From positions 1 to 48,207 of the forward strand of contig JAMOOQ010000021.1 of NCBI GenBank assembly GCA_027100635.1: DNA of 48,207 nt. Direction: 5' to 3'. A program made the position numbers and the translations under genes. Shown here piece after piece: positions 26,071 to 34,314 of the stretch. Within the stretch, counting starts at the first letter, position 1. Every line of letters starts with the position of its first letter. The notes beneath the pieces are model-generated. The model was given only the letters and a program-made list of their open reading frames with translations, made no database searches and was not told the DNA's origin. This DNA is from Campylobacteraceae bacterium (lineage in GTDB: Bacteria; Campylobacterota; Campylobacteria; Campylobacterales; Sulfurovaceae).

Positions 26071-27627
26071 TTAATAAAATAGAATATCCTGTTTCCACTT
26101 TTTTATATTTGAACGCTTATTTTTTTGATACTCTTTAAAATGTTTTTTTACTTTGTTAAGTATCTGTATTTGTCTAGCATCATTGCGTTCTCTTAAAAAA
26201 TTAAAATATCTTATAAAGCCTTTTTTACTAGCACTTATAGATAGAGTATTAATTTGACGAATAGAATCAGAATAGCTAGATAATGCTCCTGATATATTTG
26301 TAAGATGCTCACTCTTTCTAAGTTTATATTTTTCAATTTTTTGCTGTCTATTTTGTGAGTTAGCAATCTCAATAAGTAGTTCTAACTTGGGTAAGCTAGT
26401 GGTCTCTTTATTTATAAATCTAGCTTGTTCACTGGCTATTTTAACCCAAAGATAAGCTGAATCTTCTTCTGCTTTTTTTTGAATTATTGCCATACTATTA
26501 ATAGATGCCTTAATATGTTCTAAATTATTTTTAATCTCCACATCATGAGTATTATTTAAATTTAAACTTTTTTCTACCCTATTAATATAGATTAAAGCAT
26601 CATTTCCATCTACAGAAGTTTGAACACTAATAGGTTTGGTAGAAAGTACAGCAGGAGTATTTACTCCAACTTTCTTATGATAATCTTCCCATTGGTCTGA
26701 CATTTGTGTTATCACTTTACGGCTAGGTAAAACCAAAGCAGACAAAGCTAATCTAAATCCAAGTGTTGGTTTAGTTTGAGGTTTTAAAATCCCTTCTTTT
26801 ATTAATGGTCTATAAAAAGCTTGTTCTGTACGAAAAGAGGAACGAAATCTCTTCTTTGCGGTGATATAATTATTACCTTTAATCACAAATCCACCTGTGC
26901 GTCCCTGATAATATTCTACCTGAAACAAGGATATTGTTATCTCATCTGCATTACCTAGCATATCATAGAGACCGAGAGGATTTGGTTTTAGTTTTCCAAT
27001 AGGTTGTAACTTATTATGAGAAGATGTTGGACCAGCAAACCATTCATACTCTTGAAGCTTTTTACTATCATAAGGAATTTTCTGATCAAAAAAATCATTA
27101 CTTACAATTGAACCACCTCTTGCGGCAAACTCCCATTCAGCCTCTGTAGGAAGTCTTACAAAACCATAAGTAGTATCAAACTTTGGTATTTTATCTTTTG
27201 CATTTTTAAAAAGCCATTGATTATATAAATTTCCAAACTCTATAGCATCAAACCAAGATATATTAGTGATAGGATAGAGTTTTTTATCAGTACTTATAGT
27301 TTGATTTGGATTCATAATAGAGTTATATTGTGGTTTGGTCAGTTCATATTTACTTAAATAATAACACCACATATCTTTTCCATTTTGTTCGATAGGAAAA
27401 GAGCCACCTAGTGCCATAGATGTAGGAGACTCCTTAAACCCACCAGAAGGGTCACCTAGTTTAATCCGTTTTGAGTCAAAAAAACCATTATTTATATTAA
27501 CACATATTGGTATAAATTCAATACTAAGATTTTGTGGCATAGGAAGAGTAAGAGAGTTGATTTCTTGAATTCCAGTTGCTTCCATACTAGTTGATAGCAA
27601 TATAAAAATTAAAATAAATTTTTTAAT
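26071..27627 (-). CDS. secreted FGE/SUMF1-like protein (TagR-like)
   Basis: The formylglycine-generating-enzyme fold spans ~80-300: 'PTSMALGGSFPI', 'YYLSKYELTKPQYNSIM', 'PITNISWFDAIEFGNLYN', 'VRLPTEAEWEFAARGG', 'GLYDMLGNADEI', 'LGFRLAL'. A helical coiled-coil extension (~300-510) follows. The usual metal-site and active Cys pair are not evident, so it is probably a binding protein. The nearest ordinary start is TTG 27600. However, the frame is open upstream, and ATT at 27627, six bases after 'aaaggg', gives a full signal peptide ('IKKFILIFILLSTSMEA'), so I place the start there. In type VI loci TagR is such a protein and acts on PpkA. Confidence 0.82.
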   Translation of the reverse strand: MKKFILIFILLSTSMEATGIQEINSLTLPMPQNLSIEFIPICVNINNGFFDSKRIKLGDPSGGFKESPTSMALGGSFPIEQNGKDMWCYYLSKYELTKPQYNSIMNPNQTISTDKKLYPITNISWFDAIEFGNLYNQWLFKNAKDKIPKFDTTYGFVRLPTEAEWEFAARGGSIVSNDFFDQKIPYDSKKLQEYEWFAGPTSSHNKLQPIGKLKPNPLGLYDMLGNADEITISLFQVEYYQGRTGGFVIKGNNYITAKKRFRSSFRTEQAFYRPLIKEGILKPQTKPTLGFRLALSALVLPSRKVITQMSDQWEDYHKKVGVNTPAVLSTKPISVQTSVDGNDALIYINRVEKSLNLNNTHDVEIKNNLEHIKASINSMAIIQKKAEEDSAYLWVKIASEQARFINKETTSLPKLELLIEIANSQNRQQKIEKYKLRKSEHLTNISGALSSYSDSIRQINTLSISASKKGFIRYFNFLRERNDARQIQILNKVKKHFKEYQKNKRSNIKKWKQDILFY

Positions 27628-28234
27628 GAAAAACCCTTTATAATTATATTTTAAATTAAAAATATTTTATCTAAATTTAAGTTAGATATAGATTTTACAC
27701 TAGCACTAAGAGGTACTCAAATATTCCTTAAAAATTAATTATCTAAGTCAAATTCAACCTCAATTATGTTATACCATAAAAAGATTTTATTATAATTTTT
27801 TCATTTTGGTTATTGTTTATTTTTTGGACGGACGAAAACATTTTATAAAAATAGGTTATATTATGATATTTTTGACACAAATTTCAGAATCGTATATGCA
27901 ATTTCTCCCTGAGAAAGAGTTAGTCCGTTCATCTCAATATATATTCTTGTCGCACAGATGGAGGAAAGTAATAAAATAGGAGAGATAATGTTTAGAGAAG
28001 ATTTAAAAGCAAATATAATCAAAAAGATGCTAGAGACAGAAATAAACATACTACTATTTAATTCAAGTGATGGTCGCTAATGGCAATAATAATTAGATTT
28101 TTTTCAAAATTAGAAATTGCTACTTTAGCCAAATGCCAATTTTTGGATACGGTGCTTTAGCTCCGTATATTAGAGAGCTAAAGCCATCATTTCCCCGATG
28201 AGTTTTATAGAAAGGGGAAGAAGTCTATTCATTT
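27628..28234. other. intergenic region with palindromic element and two possible tiny genes
   Basis: About 600 bases without a clear gene. On the plus strand, frames 27863-27979 (38 residues, starts 'MIFLTQISESYMQF') and 27988-28080 (30 residues, starts 'MFREDLKANIIKKM') are arranged in tandem. The second has a good ribosome site, 'ataggagag', which overlaps the stop of the first. They match nothing I know and could be remnants or small peptides. Copy D of the protein-embedded palindrome is at 28145-28195. A T-rich run near 27800 may end transcription. Confidence 0.35.
28145..28195. repeat. palindromic element, copy D (intergenic)
   Basis: Reads 'ggatacggtgctttagctcc' ... 'gagctaaagccatcatttcc'. 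It is the same element as copies A, B, C and E but lies outside genes, 40 bases downstream of the 664-residue lipoprotein gene, where it could act as a terminator hairpin. Confidence 0.8.
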
Positions 28235-30229
28235 CTATATATTAAGTTCTATAGGAGTTTTGAACTCTTCTGGCATAGAATCTAAAATTGGTTGAGGAAG
28301 TGTTATACTAACTGGTTCAGGAAGAACTAACTTCTCTTCACTCTCTTTAACCTCATCTTCACTAATAGTTATAAGACCTGTCTCTCCTTGAATAATAATT
28401 TTAGTTTGAATAAGTGTCTTAATATTTTCAATCGTTACTACTGGGTCTATTGTTGTGTCTAGTCTGATTGTCTCTACAATTCTAATTGTTGTAGTTGTAG
28501 CCTCTTTATATTCAACTGCATTAAATGGTTGTGAAAGATCTGCAATAAGAAGTTCTAGTGCTTTAATTTGATCTAAAAGAGTATCCATATTATCATCTTC
28601 ATAACTACTCTCTAAGCTATTAGAAACATCATCAAATAGATCATCTGTTGTTTGCTTACTAACTTCTGTAAATGTTCTTATCTTAATATTTACTTTCATA
28701 TCAGAGATAACTTTTTTTCCAGCAATTACTTGAGATTTCTCTTTATATGTTAATTTTGTATTCTTAGCTTTAACTTTAATTTTAGTTTTCATCTCAACTC
28801 TAGTTTCAACTGTTTCAACTAATATAGGATTAAGAATAGTCTCATTTGCATTTTCTGTAATATTTTTAGGCTCTATAGAACCATTATTATCATCAATATT
28901 TTTTGCTAATCTTGATGCAAACATATCAGATAAAATATCTTCTGTTTCATTATTTTCACCAATGTCACCACTTAAAGTTCTTAAAAGCTCATCTAAAATA
29001 TTATCATTATTTAATGATTTTAAAACATTATCTAAATTATCTAAGCTAGAATTCTTATAAACAAGTTTTATAACTTTTTTAACTTTAAGATTAGTTGTTT
29101 TTTTAGTAACTACTTTATAGTCTTTCATAGCTTTAACTAGATTTACTTTATAATTTAATGGATCTTTTGCTAAATTTTCTCTTACCATTAATCCAATGAA
29201 ATCAATATCATCAGGACCACTTGTATTTAAATCAGTACCATCTAAGACAGCTCTAATTCCAACTTCAAGATTATCTACAAGATGTGTTAATTCATCAATA
29301 TTTAACTCATCAACCTCTTTATTTTGAATCTCTTTTAAAAGCTCTTCTAATGCACTTTTCGCTACAACTGCCTCTTTTTGTTGTTCTGGAGTAATTGTTG
29401 ATACAACTCTAACAGTTTTAATTGTTTTTGTTATTTTTGTTTTTAGAACAATTTCTATTTTTCCTAGCTTCTCTATATCTTCTAAAGATATATCATCATG
29501 AGATAAACCTCTTGCTGTTGTTGCAATATCTGTTAAGTTTAAATCTTTTATATCTATACCTGTATTAGTAACTTTTATCTTAATCTTTTTCTTAAGAACT
29601 GTTGTAACTACAGATTTAAATACTACAGTTCTATTTGTTGATGGGATTGCTTTAGTAAGCAAAGCAATTAGATTATTTAACTTATTTACAACATCATTTT
29701 TAAGAGGATCTTCTTTTGATAAATCTGTACCACTTTCTAGTCCAAAACTATCGTTTACAACTTCAGTAGCCTCTTCAAAAGGTAATGCACCATCTTCAAC
29801 AATACTATCAACCATTGTTGTAGCAGGAGAAACATGACCTACGCTATCATTTGATTCATTACTATCATCTCTATGAACAATTGCACTCATAGTAAATGGT
29901 TGAGCTTCGTCATTTGAGTTTATCTCACCATCAACTCCACTATCTTGACCATCATATACTAATACTCTATATACCAAAGGTAAATTTTCTATTGGCACAG
30001 AATATCGTCCATTTTCATCTGTTGTAGTTGAAGCATATATTTTTGAGCTATCATTAATATCTACAATATCAACTTTTGCATTATATATTGGTCCATCTAC
30101 AACACTACCAACTGCTTGATATAAAGGGGTTACTTCCTCTACTTCAGCACTACTATTGCTCGAACTTCCACAACTAGAAAAAAACATAGATATCATAAAT
30201 ATTGTTATTATTGATATAAACTTTTTCAT
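28235..30229 (-). CDS. large lipoprotein, carboxypeptidase-regulatory-like domain then helical Thr/Lys/Ile-rich repeats
   Basis: 664 residues. The signal peptide has lipobox 'MFFSSC' (C20) and a Ser-rich linker. The first domain (~35-130) resembles a carboxypeptidase-regulatory or Ig-like beta sandwich ('AVGSVVDGPIYNAKVDIVD', 'TTDENGRYSVPI'). The rest alternates helices with repeated 'KVTNTGI', 'KTTNLKVKKVIKLV' and 'ETRVEMKTKIKVKAKNTKL'-type segments. These look like a diverged internal repeat rich in Thr, Lys and Val. It is probably a surface or periplasmic lipoprotein. It starts directly after the stop of the 222-residue gene, so the two form an operon. Function unknown. Confidence 0.85.
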   Translation of the reverse strand: MKKFISIITIFMISMFFSSCGSSSNSSAEVEEVTPLYQAVGSVVDGPIYNAKVDIVDINDSSKIYASTTTDENGRYSVPIENLPLVYRVLVYDGQDSGVDGEINSNDEAQPFTMSAIVHRDDSNESNDSVGHVSPATTMVDSIVEDGALPFEEATEVVNDSFGLESGTDLSKEDPLKNDVVNKLNNLIALLTKAIPSTNRTVVFKSVVTTVLKKKIKIKVTNTGIDIKDLNLTDIATTARGLSHDDISLEDIEKLGKIEIVLKTKITKTIKTVRVVSTITPEQQKEAVVAKSALEELLKEIQNKEVDELNIDELTHLVDNLEVGIRAVLDGTDLNTSGPDDIDFIGLMVRENLAKDPLNYKVNLVKAMKDYKVVTKKTTNLKVKKVIKLVYKNSSLDNLDNVLKSLNNDNILDELLRTLSGDIGENNETEDILSDMFASRLAKNIDDNNGSIEPKNITENANETILNPILVETVETRVEMKTKIKVKAKNTKLTYKEKSQVIAGKKVISDMKVNIKIRTFTEVSKQTTDDLFDDVSNSLESSYEDDNMDTLLDQIKALELLIADLSQPFNAVEYKEATTTTIRIVETIRLDTTIDPVVTIENIKTLIQTKIIIQGETGLITISEDEVKESEEKLVLPEPVSITLPQPILDSMPEEFKTPIELNI

Positions 30230-30898
30230 CTACTCCTCCTCTTCTTGATTATTTTCTTGACAAAGAACAAAATATCCATCTGTATTATAAATATCTGTAA
30301 AATTGCTGTAATTATCAACATCTCTATCAGGAGCATAAACAGATAATTCATCATTCATTAATTTAATTGCTGCTGTTAGGTGATGAGAGTCTTGACATTT
30401 TATATCATCTGTAGATATATCTACTCCATTAGTTCCATGTAAAGATAAATTATTTGCATAAATTCTTGTTACATCTGTTGGATCTTCATCTTCCATAATT
30501 CCAAGTTGCGTATCTGCAAGAGTAAAAACAATAGTTGCTTTATATGCAGGAATATTATTATTTAATAATGTATATTTTTCTGAAATCTCATCTCTTACAT
30601 CTTGATTTGGAGAATAACCTTTCCAATTACCACCATCAACGATCCAAACTGAATGAACTTCTTCTGGAAGAGTTGATATATTGATATTTCCGCTTACCAC
30701 ACTTCTCCCTCTTGATAAGTCAAGCATTGTACTATTATCATTTGTACTATTATCATTTGTACTATTATCATTTGTACTATTGTCATTTCTATAATCTAAC
30801 ATAACTGCTAAATTATCATTAAGAATACTAGAAACAGCACTCACAACAAATAGAGAACTAAATAGTAATGAAACTGTTGTCACTTTTGTAAATTTCAT
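30230..30898 (-). CDS. secreted protein with NDNST tandem repeats, unknown function
   Basis: 222 residues. A signal peptide ('TVSLLFSSLFVVSAVSS') is followed by four copies of 'NDNST' (~38-57), then a domain with 'VHSVWIVDGGNWKGYSPNQDVRDEISEKY' and a few Cys ('IKCQDSHHL', 'FVLCQEN'), ending in a glutamate run. The repeat is encoded by a 15-bp unit at 30728-30788, so copy number can change without a frameshift. A second tandem repeat of 'atatttt' lies just upstream of the start. It is paired with the 664-residue lipoprotein. Function unknown. Confidence 0.82.
   Translation of the reverse strand: MKFTKVTTVSLLFSSLFVVSAVSSILNDNLAVMLDYRNDNSTNDNSTNDNSTNDNSTMLDLSRGRSVVSGNINISTLPEEVHSVWIVDGGNWKGYSPNQDVRDEISEKYTLLNNNIPAYKATIVFTLADTQLGIMEDEDPTDVTRIYANNLSLHGTNGVDISTDDIKCQDSHHLTAAIKLMNDELSVYAPDRDVDNYSNFTDIYNTDGYFVLCQENNQEEEE
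30728..30788. repeat. 15-bp tandem repeat (about four units) in coding sequence
   Basis: Unit 'actattatcatttgt', near-perfect. Each unit encodes the five residues N-D-N-S-T on the minus strand, so gain or loss keeps the frame. Confidence 0.9.
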
Positions 30899-30907
30899 AT
30901 TTACCCT

Positions 30908-30942
30908 TTTTATATTTTATATTTTATATTTTATATTTTAGA
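30908..30942. repeat. 'tatattt' microsatellite upstream of the 222-residue gene
   Basis: Four to five copies of a 7-8 base 'atatttta' unit, 10-45 bases before the start codon. This is where it could alter promoter spacing or the leader. Confidence 0.7.
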
Positions 30943-31064
30943 GAATAATTCTCACCTAATATATAAACAATCTTTACATACAAAATAATTAACTCAAGAG
31001 ATATAAAATAAAAAGATGAAAAAGATAGTCTATAAATAATATAATATCTATATTATCTTTAATA

Positions 31065-33122
31065 TTACTTTAACTTTAAGATTTTTATATTAGAGCTATT
31101 CGCTATATTTGTAAACAGTTGCGTATCTTCTCTATTTAAAAGCATAGATTGTATTAAAAAACTATCAAGGGTATTTAAATTCATATAAAAAACTCTATTG
31201 TTACTTAGTATAATTAAAACTTTACTTTTATCATAATATTTTTTAGAATTTAGAATTTTCCCATTTTTTAGATTAATTACCCCATAAAGTTTGGCAATAT
31301 TATTATATGAGTCAATAATAAGACCTTTTTTAATATCTATTTTAAAGTTATTTGTTATTATATAATCTTGATTTTTATCTTTTAAATGTGATTTATTAAA
31401 TATCCGTTGTTGTTTTATATCTCCTGTTAAAATATCTCTATCTGAAAATTGAGATAGCGTAAGTAGTATATTAATCATATTTTTATGAAGCATTATATAG
31501 GTATCTTTATTTTTAATACTATTTGCTTTTTGACTAATACTCTCTTGTGATTTTAAAACAGATAAATCTTTTGTATTAGTAGATATTATTTTAGCTAGTT
31601 TATAGCTTTCTTGTGATGGAGATAAAAGCATTTTAGAAACAAAAATAGTTCCACCTTTTGTATTAGCTCCATTATCAATATATGTATTTTTTTGCCCCGT
31701 ATAATACCATAAAGGCCATCCATAATCCCACCAAGTAATTAAAGAATCCTCTTTTTTTAACTTTAATTTATTTAAAATTTTTATCTCTTTATTTAAGAAA
31801 TATTTAGGCTTTATATATGAATTAATTCTAAGAATATTAAAAAACATTAAAAATATAGCACTAGCCACACCTATATATATATAATTCTCTTTGAAATAAT
31901 ATAATATATAGACAAATCCAAAAGCAAATACAAAAGATGAGTACATTGTAAATCTAATGCCTATCTTAAATGATAAATATCCTAAAATTAAAAGTGGTAA
32001 AAAGAAGATAAACTCACGATGCTTATAGACTAATAGAAAATATCCAATTGTAGCAATTAATACATAATATTTAATCCCTATAAAATTATCATATATAGAA
32101 AATATCCCCCGTTGTTGAGTCTCTGATACAGTTGAAAGTACATTTGTAATTTGAAACTCTCCCATAGTTATAATATTATTGATATTAAAATAATCTAAGA
32201 TTCTTGAGTAAATAGATGACAAATCTACTAAAAATAAAACTCCAATAATAGATATAAAAATCAATGCAATATAAACTTGTAGGGGCAATCCCTTTGTAAA
32301 TATACTCGGAAGTGGTGCTTTAGCTCCACCTTTTAGTGAGGCTGAAGCCATCACTTCCAATAAGTTTTGTATAAAAACTAAAATAAAAGAGACAGCCAAA
32401 GATATTAAAACCCCAAATTTAACTCCTATTACAAAAGATAGTGCCAAAATTATAAAAAGCTGATAAATAATTTTCTCTTTAAAATAAAATATCATTCCAA
32501 CTACCAAATATCCAACTAAAACACCACCAATAAGAGATTTTGATGAGTGATAAAATCCAAGTAAAAAAAGAAGTGATACTATAGAGATTATAGAAAATCT
32601 TAAATCTTTTTTATAAATCACAGCTATAATAGATGAAACAAGAGAGTAAATTAAAAACATATTTATACCATCTGTATCCATATATCCTAAATAACTTCGT
32701 GTATAATAGTTGATTCCAACTACTCCAATAATTGCCACAAAAAAGCTAAATTGAGTCTTATTTAAAATATATCCCAAAACTATAATTGGAATTACCACAA
32801 GTGAAGCCAAAAAAGCAGGAAGCACAAACATTATCCAATCAATATGTATAGTAGTAATGATTGAAGTATAGGCGATAATATAAGCTAAAATATAATCTCC
32901 ACTAAATGCAAATTCCACACCTTTTAAAATCTCTTTAGCATAATATCCATATAACCCTGCATCATCACTCCATATAGGGATAGGACGCCCCTCAAACCAA
33001 TATTCATCAACACCTATAATATTATTAAAAACTAATAATCGCACAAATACACCAAATATATAAGCGATAGATAGATAAAATATCAACTCTTTCTTATTTT
33101 GTTCTTTCTCATTTATTATCAT
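31065..33122 (-). CDS. STT3/PglB-family oligosaccharyltransferase with embedded repeats
   Basis: A membrane enzyme that transfers a lipid-linked oligosaccharide to Asn of exported proteins. I start at ATG 33122, which follows 'agagga'; the frame reaches 33158 but that leader is not needed. About 11-13 membrane helices are followed by a periplasmic domain with the family motif 'WWDYG' ('SLITWWDYGWPLWYYTGQ'). The first loop has 'DEYWFEGRPIPIWSDDAGLYGYY', holding the catalytic acidic residues. Residues ~256-282 ('LEVMASASLKGGAKAPLPS' then 'IFTKGLPLQ') come from two repeat elements in a row. No other pgl genes are nearby. Confidence 0.85.
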   Translation of the reverse strand: MIINEKEQNKKELIFYLSIAYIFGVFVRLLVFNNIIGVDEYWFEGRPIPIWSDDAGLYGYYAKEILKGVEFAFSGDYILAYIIAYTSIITTIHIDWIMFVLPAFLASLVVIPIIVLGYILNKTQFSFFVAIIGVVGINYYTRSYLGYMDTDGINMFLIYSLVSSIIAVIYKKDLRFSIISIVSLLFLLGFYHSSKSLIGGVLVGYLVVGMIFYFKEKIIYQLFIILALSFVIGVKFGVLISLAVSFILVFIQNLLEVMASASLKGGAKAPLPSIFTKGLPLQVYIALIFISIIGVLFLVDLSSIYSRILDYFNINNIITMGEFQITNVLSTVSETQQRGIFSIYDNFIGIKYYVLIATIGYFLLVYKHREFIFFLPLLILGYLSFKIGIRFTMYSSFVFAFGFVYILYYFKENYIYIGVASAIFLMFFNILRINSYIKPKYFLNKEIKILNKLKLKKEDSLITWWDYGWPLWYYTGQKNTYIDNGANTKGGTIFVSKMLLSPSQESYKLAKIISTNTKDLSVLKSQESISQKANSIKNKDTYIMLHKNMINILLTLSQFSDRDILTGDIKQQRIFNKSHLKDKNQDYIITNNFKIDIKKGLIIDSYNNIAKLYGVINLKNGKILNSKKYYDKSKVLIILSNNRVFYMNLNTLDSFLIQSMLLNREDTQLFTNIANSSNIKILKLK
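32279..32301. repeat. 'gggtaccc' repeat, half copy (copy 5, coding)
   Basis: 'tgtaggggcaatccctttgt' matches the right arm of the copies at 19937 and 38367. It is read in the oligosaccharyltransferase as 'FTKGLPLQ', and lies five bases from copy C of the other palindrome. Confidence 0.75.
32307..32358. repeat. protein-embedded palindromic element, copy C
   Basis: On the coding strand: 'ggaagtgatggcttcagcct' 'cactaaaaggt' 'ggagctaaagcaccacttcc' 'g', a near-perfect palindrome. It is in frame in the oligosaccharyltransferase gene, read as 'EVMASASLKGGAKAPLPS', the same frame as copies A and B. Confidence 0.85.
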
Positions 33123-33204
33123 AATTCCTCTTTTACCAAGTTTACCTAATTTTAACAAAATTTAGATAAAATCACATAATTTAAAAATAACTAAGGAAAT
33201 ATAT

Positions 33205-34308
33205 ATGGGATTAAGTATCGGACTAGTAGGACTTCCAAATGTTGGGAAATCAACAACTTTTAATGCACTAACAAAAGCTCAAAATGCAGAGAGTCAAAAC
33301 TATCCATTTTGTACAATAGAACCAAATAAAGCAGTTGTTCCTGTGCCAGATAAAAGACTAGATGAATTGGCAAAAATTGTAAATCCAAAAAGAATTCAAT
33401 ATTCAACGCTAGATTTTGTGGATATTGCTGGGCTTGTAAAAGGTGCTAGTAAAGGTGAAGGGTTAGGAAATAAATTTTTATCTAATATTCGTGAAACAGA
33501 AGTTATTTTGCATATCGTTAGATGTTTCGATGATGATAATATTACTCATGTTGAGGGTTCAATTGACCCACTTAGAGATATAGAGATAATTGAACAAGAG
33601 TTACTTTTTGCAGATATGGACGCAATTGAGAAACGAGTTGAGATGTTAAATAAGAAAGCAAGAGGTAATGATAAAATTGCAAAAGCTCAACTTGTGGTAG
33701 CAGAGGAGTTACTAAATCATATAGCCGATGAACAACCTGTTTATACATTTGATAAACTTGATAGTGATGAGTTTATTGCTATTAATAAAGATTTAAGATT
33801 ATTAACTTCTAAAGAGATTATATATGCTGTAAATGTAGATGAAGATGGACTTAGCGAAGATAATAATTATGTAAAAGTAGTTAGAGAATATGCAAAAAAT
33901 AGAAATTCAGAAGTGATAAAACTTTGTGCTAGAGTTGAAGAAGAGATGGTGGATTTTGAGGATGAAGATAAGATGGAGATGCTTAATGATTTAGGTGTAA
34001 CTGAAAGTGGTCTTGATCAGATTATCCATAAAGGTTTTGATAAACTAGGTCTTATGAGCTATTTTACAGCTGGTGTTCAAGAGGTAAGAGCATGGACAAT
34101 TCATAAAAATACAACTGCTCCAAAAGCGGCTGCAGTTATCCATAATGATTTTGAAAAAGGTTTTATTAGAGCAGAAGTTATCGCTTATAATGATTTTATT
34201 GAATTTGGTGGAGATAATGGTGCAAAGGATGCTGGTAAAAATAGACTAGAGGGTAAAGAATATATTGTACAAGATGGCGATGTAATGCACTTTAGATTTA
34301 ATGTATAA
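33205..34308 (+). CDS. ychF: redox-regulated ATPase/GTPase YchF (OLA1 family)
   Basis: A conserved translation-associated P-loop NTPase that binds ribosomes and prefers ATP. Walker A is 'GLPNVGKST' (9-17), switch region 'SQNYPFCTIEPN', G3 'DIAGLVKGAS', and the OLA1-type fourth motif 'NVDE' replaces NKxD. The C-terminal TGS domain closes with 'DGDVMHFRFNV'. Its 367 residues are normal. The ribosome site is 'aagga'. It is divergent from the oligosaccharyltransferase gene. A DUF302 lipoprotein gene follows six bases downstream. Confidence 0.97.
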   Translation: MGLSIGLVGLPNVGKSTTFNALTKAQNAESQNYPFCTIEPNKAVVPVPDKRLDELAKIVNPKRIQYSTLDFVDIAGLVKGASKGEGLGNKFLSNIRETEVILHIVRCFDDDNITHVEGSIDPLRDIEIIEQELLFADMDAIEKRVEMLNKKARGNDKIAKAQLVVAEELLNHIADEQPVYTFDKLDSDEFIAINKDLRLLTSKEIIYAVNVDEDGLSEDNNYVKVVREYAKNRNSEVIKLCARVEEEMVDFEDEDKMEMLNDLGVTESGLDQIIHKGFDKLGLMSYFTAGVQEVRAWTIHKNTTAPKAAAVIHNDFEKGFIRAEVIAYNDFIEFGGDNGAKDAGKNRLEGKEYIVQDGDVMHFRFNV

Positions 34309-34314
34309 AGAGAT

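Noticed and set aside
27861-28049. Minus-strand frame of 62 residues in the intergenic region
   Set aside because: No ribosome site. It is antisense to the two tiny plus-strand frames, which have better start signals.
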